A stretch of 5,669 nt of DNA, taken from Candidatus Wirthbacteria bacterium CG2_30_54_11 (GTDB lineage: Bacteria; Patescibacteriota; CG2-30-54-11). The notes under the pieces are model-generated. The model did not search any database and was not told the origin of the DNA. It worked only from the letters and a program-made list of their open reading frames with translations. This document shows positions 1 to 5,669 of this stretch, one piece after another. The position numbers and the translations under genes are program-made. Each line of letters opens with the position of its first letter. Positions within the stretch are counted from its first letter, which is position 1. The DNA is taken from the NCBI GenBank assembly GCA_001873755.1, contig MNZT01000045.1, positions 1-5,669 on the forward strand, read 5' to 3'.

Positions 1-60
1 ACTTAATAACTAAAATAAGTATAATTGTAGAATTATAATTAATAATATTGTATAATAATA
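1..60 (+). promoter_or_regulatory. AT-rich upstream segment, probable promoter region for the two-gene unit
   Basis: Only 6 of the 60 bases are G or C, in sharp contrast with the medium-GC genes that follow. The segment contains several TATA-like stretches: TATAAT at 34-39 and again at 51-56, within a run of TAATAATAT-type sequence. If the host is an archaeon, any of these could serve as a TATA box. If it is a bacterium, 51-56 is a perfect -10 hexamer, but the best -35 candidate (TTGTAG, 25-30) sits 20 bases away, which is too far to be convincing. No coding frame is supported here on either strand. The exact promoter and transcription start cannot be fixed from sequence alone. Confidence 0.4.
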
Positions 61-97
61 GACCACCTCTCCATACAGGGCAGAGAGTTGGTCTATT
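57..97 (+). terminator. Long imperfect stem-loop; terminator of an upstream gene or leader hairpin
   Basis: Bases 57-65 pair with 89-97 (9 bp). After one C/T mismatch (66/88), bases 67-71 pair with 83-87 (5 bp), leaving an 11-base loop at 72-82. That gives 14 pairs out of 15. The right arm runs into ATTTTGTT, so it resembles an intrinsic terminator with a weak T tract. Its position, just downstream of the AT-rich promoter-like segment and upstream of gene A, allows a second reading: a structured element in the 5' leader of the operon. No gene ending to the left is visible in the window, so the two readings cannot be separated here. The stem itself is clear; its role is not. Confidence 0.4.
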
Positions 98-116
98 TTG
101 TTATTAACTGAAAGGC

Positions 117-134
117 ATCAGTCGAAAGACCGAT
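117..134 (+). other. Small hairpin with a GAAA tetraloop in the presumed leader
   Basis: Bases 117-123 pair with 128-134 apart from one A/C mismatch (120/131), closed by GAAA at 124-127, a stable GNRA-type tetraloop. It lies between the larger stem-loop and the start of gene A, 18 bases before the first ATG. A 7-bp stem with a mismatch can occur by chance, so this is listed mainly because the tetraloop and position fit a structured leader. No known riboswitch or other RNA family is recognised. Confidence 0.2.
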
Positions 135-152
135 TGGATTATCACCGGGGAC

Positions 153-3100
153 ATGTATGCCAGGTCAAACTTGATGAGCGACGAAGAATTCGGACAACCA
201 CCGGAAGAAGAAACCCGGATACTCGAGCAAGCATGCAGCAGGATCGAGATATTGCTCGCTGATGCGTGTTTGGGTATAGAAACATGCTCTATCTCCGAGG
301 TCATCAACATAGCCGATAGAATCGCAGCCATTCCCAGTAAGGTCACACTTGAGTTAGTGGAACCCTTGGCGCAGATCGAACATCGTTCGGTCGCCCAAAA
401 GCAATTATTAGACGGGGTTAGGCATTTATTGATACGGCATCTGATCATGGTCCTACATGATCTGAGCCGAAACGACAGTACCAATACCCTCGATCAACGC
501 GCGCGTTTCCTCTTCATCATTGAGCGCTGCTATCCTGGATATCATGATTGGGGAAATCCGTATAACTACGACAAGTTTGACGCCCAGGTATTGGATCGGC
601 TCACAACGCTGCTGAAGGAAGCAGACGAGATTGTACCTGTTGAGAAAAAGCATGTCCCTGATTTGCCGGTCCTGGCAGAGAGGTTACAGCCCGAAGTAAA
701 TGAGGATGTTCGCAGCATGCTCACAGGCTGGGAACACCTGGATGGGAGTGGTCTCGTTCAGAAAGCGCGAGAGATCGTCAGATATCTCATCGATACTGCC
801 GATAGGATCACGGGTCGCCAAACTAGAGATCGAGTTCCAGACGATAGAATCGAGGAGGCCCTCTGGAGCGAACAGAAAGTGGACTGGGGTTCTGGTACGC
901 ATAATGCTGCAGCGCACTGCATAGGCGAGGCTCTGGTTCCCATATTTGGAGATCTATCAAACGCAGAAGAAGGGACAAAGGCACTTTTTCTGTTGTCCTC
1001 ATCGCTTCCTCCGTCTGTTGACCTTTTAAAGAACTGTCCGGGGCTGGCGCGTATAGTGAGACGTCTGAGTATCCAGTGTTCCAGTACGGAAGCGGTCTCC
1101 ATGACGCGATCCCTCGCATGGGATAAATCGCGTTCAGATCACAGGGAACGTCTCGCAAGTCGGAGGGAGAAATGGGATAGATATGTTATCAGCAATGGGA
1201 GCATCGCGGAGGCCACCATTGATCTGTTGGAATCCTATAGCAGACAAGACCTGGACCCTGAACATTTAACCAATATCTGCTCTGAACTTCGACAACTCTT
1301 TGCCCATATCACGTGGGGTCAATTGCTTGAAGACGCACGACAGCATGAAAGTTACGAACAAATCATGCGCAGTAATAGGTTTCTTTCCGCTGAAGCATCT
1401 AACCTTTCTGCTGCTGAAGCATACATCGACCTGTTTTCCCTCTCTGACCGTTCTATTGCCGAGACACTTCCTGAACTATTTATCCATCAGAAGGATCACA
1501 AGGAATTTGTATCTCTGATTCAATTTTTTCGGGCAACAAATCCATTTGCAGGGCTGGAACTCTGGTATCAGGATGTCATGGATTCTCAAGATGCCGCGGA
1601 AATGGCCAGAGGTGCGTTCATCATGTTCAATACTGAAAATCCGTTCCTATTCATCCATCCGGATATCCTGATGGTAATCCAGGAGGTATTCGAACATCAT
1701 GGACTTTGGTCAGCGCTGGATGAGCAAGCCAGGGTCAAAGTGCAGCGATCCCTCAATGAAATATTTTTTGCGGCGTCGACTCAGACCCACAACGACTGGG
1801 GATATGCGAGCGATGCCTGCAGCGGTTTCGTCCAGGCACTGGGAAGTACTATCCCGGTCCGTGACAGCACAGTATCTCACCTGCTGGTACAGGATATCGC
1901 CAGGTTCTGTGAGCATGACCGCTGGGTAATGCCACCCCAGGCATTTCAATGGGAACTTGAACTCCGGAAATTGTATCCTGCACTGAAGGACGGTACCTAT
2001 AGTGAACTACTGCAGCAATTCTATGCTGAGCATCCGGAAGGACTCTTTGGATATTTTCAACGAGTGAACATTGTCATCACAGCCGAAACACGAGCCTTTG
2101 AGATCCGAAATTTGATCCGCGAGTTCGAGGAGACAGAAATTATCAATCCAGAGACCGGGGAACGGAAGGAGACATTTCTGGTCATCTGTTCTGGTCCGCC
2201 TTCGACCTATGAACTCGCGATCGCTAAATTGAAACTCGAAGGTATAACCCTGATCACCATCGACCAGCATGATCTGGCCGCTCTGGATGCTATTGTGCTC
2301 AATCTACAGAATGAGTTAACTCCCGGTGATCATTCGATATCAACGAATAAAGGCGGGATCTCAGGAGTGAATCTACGGCATATCCAGGGTAGACTTCCTG
2401 AAATTTTCAGTTCGCTGTTGACGCCCGGTGCGATCAACTGGCCTGACGTCGCTGCGGTTATTGACCAGAGAGGCGGGCTGCTCTATCTGCCGGCAGCGCA
2501 GCAGATCAAGTATCTGCAATGGCTCATGGAACGTGGTCTTGCAAATGACGAAAGTGCTTTGCATCTCTCGAGAGGGCTGGCCGGGAACCTGCTGATCAGC
2601 ATGGAGTACTTTTTTGGGGCACAGTACGACCCTGATCTAATTTGTCACTGGAATACCGATTTTCTAGAAAGTTCAATACGGGAAAATTCTTTGTGGATTA
2701 ATTCAGTGTCCCTCTACAGCATCAATGAACTCCTTACTGGTACGCGAGACTCGATACCGGAATTTGATCAGGGACATGTCACCCTCGCCTCTGTCTCTAT
2801 CCTCAGAGGATTGCAGCGTGCGATGCAGAGTTATAAGCCTGGATACCTCGATGCGGATGCGTCAATTACTCCACTGATGGAAAATTATATAGGAGATATG
2901 GACGAAGCAATCAGTTCGATACAGGCAGATCATCCTGATTTTGATACTGGGAAAGTAGAGCCGTATATCGCCGGGATGATCTGTTCATCGTATTATGCCG
3001 ATTCACATGGTTTTCCATCATTCCCTGACACCAGATGTGATCTCTCTTCAGCGGAACGTGGCATGCTCATGTATGTAAAGGATAATATTGGCCAAATATG

Positions 3101-3251
3101 TCGAGAGATCATTCCCTCGTTTCTCGCTGATGCGGGGATCACGAATGAGTTACAGGCAATCAACATGCTGGCGTGCGTGCGTCCCGGACGGATCGTTGAC
3201 TATCTGAGAAAGAGCATCGCTGAGCAGCGACCTTATCAACAGCAGGAATAG
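153..3251 (+). CDS. Large uncharacterised cytoplasmic protein A, paralog of the downstream gene
   Basis: The frame encodes 1032 residues and ends at TAG 3249-3251. The longest form starts at ATG 153 and is used for numbering; ATG 174 (M8) has the better ribosome binding site. The frame is closed upstream by TAA at 105. I recognise no family. Residues 1-380 look mainly alpha-helical and carry two DWG motifs (132-134, 244-246). From residue 387 (TWG) onward it parallels the next gene. Shared motifs in order are FNTEN-x-F-x-FIHPD (492-504), FFAAST-x-T-x-NDWGYA-x-D-x-C (538-556), DRW-xx-PP-xx-FQ (589-599), NI-x-ITA-xx-R-x-FEI (639-651), SG-x-P (680-683) then LIT-x-D-xx-DL (700-708), VIDQRG-x-LLYL (769-779) and Y-L-x-WL (787-791). 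Close to the C-terminus are AER and QAIN (1001-1004). Residues 674-708 read as strand-helix-strand. There is no signal peptide, membrane helix or P-loop, so it is probably cytoplasmic. It is almost certainly co-transcribed with the next gene. That it is a real gene is very secure; its function is unknown. Confidence 0.95.
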   Translation: MYARSNLMSDEEFGQPPEEETRILEQACSRIEILLADACLGIETCSISEVINIADRIAAIPSKVTLELVEPLAQIEHRSVAQKQLLDGVRHLLIRHLIMVLHDLSRNDSTNTLDQRARFLFIIERCYPGYHDWGNPYNYDKFDAQVLDRLTTLLKEADEIVPVEKKHVPDLPVLAERLQPEVNEDVRSMLTGWEHLDGSGLVQKAREIVRYLIDTADRITGRQTRDRVPDDRIEEALWSEQKVDWGSGTHNAAAHCIGEALVPIFGDLSNAEEGTKALFLLSSSLPPSVDLLKNCPGLARIVRRLSIQCSSTEAVSMTRSLAWDKSRSDHRERLASRREKWDRYVISNGSIAEATIDLLESYSRQDLDPEHLTNICSELRQLFAHITWGQLLEDARQHESYEQIMRSNRFLSAEASNLSAAEAYIDLFSLSDRSIAETLPELFIHQKDHKEFVSLIQFFRATNPFAGLELWYQDVMDSQDAAEMARGAFIMFNTENPFLFIHPDILMVIQEVFEHHGLWSALDEQARVKVQRSLNEIFFAASTQTHNDWGYASDACSGFVQALGSTIPVRDSTVSHLLVQDIARFCEHDRWVMPPQAFQWELELRKLYPALKDGTYSELLQQFYAEHPEGLFGYFQRVNIVITAETRAFEIRNLIREFEETEIINPETGERKETFLVICSGPPSTYELAIAKLKLEGITLITIDQHDLAALDAIVLNLQNELTPGDHSISTNKGGISGVNLRHIQGRLPEIFSSLLTPGAINWPDVAAVIDQRGGLLYLPAAQQIKYLQWLMERGLANDESALHLSRGLAGNLLISMEYFFGAQYDPDLICHWNTDFLESSIRENSLWINSVSLYSINELLTGTRDSIPEFDQGHVTLASVSILRGLQRAMQSYKPGYLDADASITPLMENYIGDMDEAISSIQADHPDFDTGKVEPYIAGMICSSYYADSHGFPSFPDTRCDLSSAERGMLMYVKDNIGQICREIIPSFLADAGITNELQAINMLACVRPGRIVDYLRKSIAEQRPYQQQE
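162..166 (+). promoter_or_regulatory. Candidate ribosome binding site favouring the start at 174
   Basis: AGGTC at 162-166 matches the core of an anti-Shine-Dalgarno complement and lies 7 bases before the in-frame ATG at 174. By contrast, the first ATG of the frame (153) has only GGGG at 147-150, two bases away, which is too close to act as a normal ribosome binding site. Starting at 174 would give an N-terminus rich in acidic residues (MSDEEF), similar in character to that of gene B (MTEES). This supports 174 as the true start but does not prove it. Confidence 0.4.
3244..3248 (+). promoter_or_regulatory. Ribosome binding site for the second gene, inside the end of the first
   Basis: AGGAA at 3244-3248 lies 5 bases before the ATG at 3254 and overlaps the last codons of gene A. 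With the 2-base gap between stop and start, this indicates translational coupling of the two genes on one transcript. It is also the main reason for placing the start of gene B at 3254. Confidence 0.6.
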
Positions 3252-3253
3252 AG

Positions 3254-5669
3254 ATGACTGAGGAATCTGCAACAACACAGGGCAATGACGGTTTACCAGA
3301 ACGTTCAGGTGAACAGTCTCCAGTTGTCCTCCAGATCGAAGGGCTGCTTCGCGACTTCGAAAGCGATCTGTCCCCGGAGGGACTGCTAGCGCGATGTCAG
3401 CAGATCGGTGAACTCGTCAGATCTGGCGGACTGGAAGGCGATCCGTCAGCCTTGACCGCACTTGCTGATTCGCTATTACGCTGGTATCAGGGGATCGTCG
3501 CTACCGGTGAACCAATCCCGATCAGTTGTGCCTATCTGATCATTGAATTCCTAGCTGGATCGGTGGGAGGTGACTTTTTCAGACAGCCATCGTTGCAAGC
3601 GTGCAATATGTGCCTCGCGAGGAGCGGTATACTTCAGGAGACCAGAGAAAAGATCTTCGCGATAGAACAATTACTGGAAGATCAATTCAGGGTGTTGACC
3701 GATGTAAAGTCAAAACATCTGGAATCAGAATACAGGGCTGCGACCGCAGGACAGATCGGAGGCAGGGTCGCCAGTATCCTGGAAAAACAGGAGCCAGCCA
3801 GAGCCCGGCCCCGACGGAAGGCACAGGGTATCGAACACAAGTGCAGAGCATTGGAAGCGCTTTATCGCTCACTGACCTGGGGGGATGTGCTCTCTGATCT
3901 GGAGCATGAATACAAAGGGCAAGTCAACGATCGTGAAAACCGTTCCCCAGCGCAATATTTCGGTGAGGTGATAGTGCGGCGTGGTTTGACAGGTGTCTCG
4001 ATCGCGGACTCCCTGCCTGAGATCTATATGAATAGTGGCGAGAACGGTGATCATGATTGTACTATTCTCATCAATCTGCTGCGTGAGTCCCATCTCTATC
4101 AGGGGATTGGCAGTTGGATCAAAAAGGAGATAGAGGGAGGAGAGACAGATCAGATCGTCGAGGCACTGATCGTCCTGTTCAATACGGAAAACCAGTTCCA
4201 GTTCATCCATCCTGATGTAAAGCAGATCCTCGATCACCTGATCGAGAAATATCGGAATGTGGTACCGGATGATCTGCCTTCGGAGGCGCGGCTGAAAATG
4301 GAGCATTTTCTGCAGGAGACATTTTTTGCGGCATCGACCGATACGATCAATGACTGGGGCTATGCCCGGGATGTCTGCGCTGAGTTCGTCCATGCCCTGC
4401 ACGATCCTGTCGTCGGTCCTCTACTCTGGCGGGACTGCGTGGACTACTGCGTCAATGACCGGTGGCTCTATCCTCCGTTCCTGTTCCAATTGAAGATAGC
4501 GCTGGCCCTTGAGTTCCCTGACATGCCGGATACGGCTGATCTCCTGGCACTTCTGAAGCGGTTCTATGAAGAGGACAGAGAGGGAGGCTTGCGGGCATTC
4601 ATGGGTACTGTCAATATAATCATAACCGCTAATAGCCGGCAATTTGAGATCGAAGAACCGGACAAGACGAGAGAGGATATCGAACGCGATCCAGAAGAAA
4701 TCATGGTCGTATTGTTCAGCGGCTCTCCTGGTATTTCTATCCAGACCGCTGTGGGAGAAAAATTTCATCGTCTGATCACGGTAGACCGGGAAGATCTTCG
4801 GCAACTGCAACCGTATCCGGCAGGCCGTGCCCTGCACCTGGCAGTTGAGACTATTCCAGGGTATGCGATGATGGCCGAACCGCAGGGAAAGGCACCGGAT
4901 GACCTGCGTCATGAACATAGGGAAGCGACACTGCCCGGAGAACTTGATAAACTCAATGACATCCCCTGGGGTCTGGTCAGGAGGGTCATCGATCAGCGCG
5001 GTTCTTTGCTCTATCTCACGATCAAAGAGCAAAGAACCTATCTCACCTGGCTCATCGGAGCATTGAAGAGCAACTCCGGAGCAGTGCTGGATCTGGCCAA
5101 AGGGCTGTCGCGTTGTCTGGGGATCAATGCGAGGATCTGTTTTGCAGATGGGCAGGTAGCGATCGAAGATCTGCAGACGACGTATCCCTTTGAAGGCAGT
5201 GCGCATTCACTCAGTGAATCTTTAGGCCTGGAAGAGCATTTCGCCTCCTTTGTCAATATGCCGGACTATCGATTGTATTTCATGAGCCATATCATGACAA
5301 CTGCACTGGATGCTGTACTGTCAGCACATGGAAATGAATTTACTGACTATTCTTCACCTGGGATCTACAGACATACGATGGAGCCGCAGACATGTATTTT
5401 GGAAGAACCCCGGGAAAAGAATAAGGATTTGAACGAAGAAAGAATGATCTCCATAATTGCAGGTATTATTTCAATGGAATTGTATGGCGATGCGGGCGAA
5501 TTTCTTCCGTGCAACGAGACACTTTCGGTCACTGAGGATATGAGCGTCGCTGAGAGAGAACTGTTGAACCAATTCTTTGAAAAGAAGATAATGATAATAT
5601 CAGCGATCCAACTGCAACTAGGCCGGGATAACGTGTCGAATTACCTTCAGGCTATCAATCAGCCCGGGC
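3254..5669 (+). CDS. Large uncharacterised protein B, paralog of protein A, cut by the window edge
   Basis: An open frame of 805 codons starts at ATG 3254, has no internal stop and leaves the window on the right. Residues 1-200 include a helical part and a short basic stretch (RARPRRK, 183-189). From residue 208 it follows protein A: TWG (208-210), FNTEN-x-F-x-FIHPD (309-321), FFAAST-x-T-x-NDWGYA-x-D-x-C (357-375), DRW-xx-PP-xx-FQ (402-412), NI-x-ITA-xx-R-x-FEI (454-466), SG-x-P (489-492) with LIT-x-D-xx-DL (507-515), VIDQRG-x-LLYL (578-588), Y-L-x-WL (596-600), then AER and QAIN (799-802). In residues 355-382, 20 of 28 positions are identical to A 536-563. Protein A ends 28 residues after its QAIN, so B probably ends at about 830 residues, roughly 25 codons past the edge. 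It is about 180 residues shorter at the N-terminus. I recognise no family and see no catalytic signature, signal peptide or membrane helix. Confidence 0.93.
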   Translation, partial: MTEESATTQGNDGLPERSGEQSPVVLQIEGLLRDFESDLSPEGLLARCQQIGELVRSGGLEGDPSALTALADSLLRWYQGIVATGEPIPISCAYLIIEFLAGSVGGDFFRQPSLQACNMCLARSGILQETREKIFAIEQLLEDQFRVLTDVKSKHLESEYRAATAGQIGGRVASILEKQEPARARPRRKAQGIEHKCRALEALYRSLTWGDVLSDLEHEYKGQVNDRENRSPAQYFGEVIVRRGLTGVSIADSLPEIYMNSGENGDHDCTILINLLRESHLYQGIGSWIKKEIEGGETDQIVEALIVLFNTENQFQFIHPDVKQILDHLIEKYRNVVPDDLPSEARLKMEHFLQETFFAASTDTINDWGYARDVCAEFVHALHDPVVGPLLWRDCVDYCVNDRWLYPPFLFQLKIALALEFPDMPDTADLLALLKRFYEEDREGGLRAFMGTVNIIITANSRQFEIEEPDKTREDIERDPEEIMVVLFSGSPGISIQTAVGEKFHRLITVDREDLRQLQPYPAGRALHLAVETIPGYAMMAEPQGKAPDDLRHEHREATLPGELDKLNDIPWGLVRRVIDQRGSLLYLTIKEQRTYLTWLIGALKSNSGAVLDLAKGLSRCLGINARICFADGQVAIEDLQTTYPFEGSAHSLSESLGLEEHFASFVNMPDYRLYFMSHIMTTALDAVLSAHGNEFTDYSSPGIYRHTMEPQTCILEEPREKNKDLNEERMISIIAGIISMELYGDAGEFLPCNETLSVTEDMSVAERELLNQFFEKKIMIISAIQLQLGRDNVSNYLQAINQPG
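5000..5038 (+). repeat. Perfect 13-bp inverted repeat inside the second gene
   Basis: The left arm 5000-5012 (GGTTCTTTGCTCT) and right arm 5026-5038 (AGAGCAAAGAACC) are exact reverse complements around a 13-base loop at 5013-5025. It lies wholly in coding sequence, from the end of the VIDQRG motif through the tyrosine-leucine part that follows. There is no T tract after it, so it does not look like a terminator. It could be an mRNA hairpin, a dyad for a DNA-binding protein, or chance. By a rough estimate, chance alone would give far fewer than one such perfect repeat with a short loop in a window of this size. Confidence 0.6.

Noticed and set aside
25..56. Bacterial sigma-70-type promoter, TTGTAG and TATAAT
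   Set aside because: The spacer is 20 bases instead of about 17, and in 90% AT sequence a TATAAT match is expected by chance. Kept only as a general promoter-like region.
57..97. CRISPR repeat or transposon end suggested by the inverted repeat
   Set aside because: The element occurs once, without spacers, flanking duplications or a transposase gene.
1761..1772. Run of six T bases (and again at 4322-4327) as a possible programmed frameshift site
   Set aside because: The preceding base is A in both, so the X-XXY-YYZ pattern is not met, and both genes continue in the original frame with conserved motifs on each side.
2172..2276. CARF-type ligand-binding domain suggested by the strand followed by SGSPG
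   Set aside because: The similarity is limited to a few residues, the segment lies in the middle of a long protein, and no CRISPR array or associated gene is present in the window.
3601..3897. 98-codon plus-strand frame inside gene B
   Set aside because: It overlaps gene B out of frame, and gene B reads through the region without stops. The product is low-complexity and rich in arginine, glycine and aspartate, unlike a real protein.
3869..4402. 177-codon open frame on the minus strand
   Set aside because: Also fully antisense to the conserved core of gene B. Codon bias in the sense gene leaves this frame open, and nothing supports it as a gene.
4421..5206. 261-codon open frame on the minus strand, antisense to gene B
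   Set aside because: It lies wholly opposite gene B, whose reading is supported by collinear similarity to gene A. The antisense product shows no recognisable domain and has cysteine, arginine and proline content typical of an antisense frame.

Overview
The window carries one transcription unit on the + strand: two very large genes, read in the same direction and separated by 2 bases, behind an extremely AT-rich upstream segment. The first gene is complete (1032 codons from its first ATG). The second runs off the right edge (805 codons visible). I do not recognise either product as a named family. The strongest result is that they are diverged paralogs. From about residue 387 of protein A and residue 208 of protein B, the same motifs recur in the same order with nearly the same spacing, down to the C-terminal ends.

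Organism: uncertain. Coding DNA is of medium GC, bases 1-60 are about 90% A/T, CTAG is scarce and GATC is strongly over-represented. Together with weak but readable Shine-Dalgarno sites and a TATA-rich upstream segment, this gives me a loose impression of a methanogenic archaeon of the Methanomicrobia type. A bacterium cannot be excluded, and no marker gene is present to decide.

Layout: bases 1-60 are an AT-rich promoter-like segment. Bases 57-97 form a long imperfect stem-loop and 117-134 a small GAAA-capped hairpin. Gene A spans 153-3251, possibly starting at 174. Gene B spans 3254 to beyond 5669, with its ribosome binding site inside the last codons of gene A. A perfect 13-bp inverted repeat (5000-5038) lies inside gene B, over one of the most conserved protein motifs. 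Both strands were read, and no RNA gene, CRISPR array, insertion sequence or second real coding region was found.

How the genes may work together: tight spacing and shared ancestry suggest two unequal subunits of one cytoplasmic complex. Protein A has about 180 extra N-terminal residues. This is inference. No signal peptide, membrane segment, P-loop, zinc knuckle or standard catalytic signature is visible in either protein, so the biochemical role is unknown.
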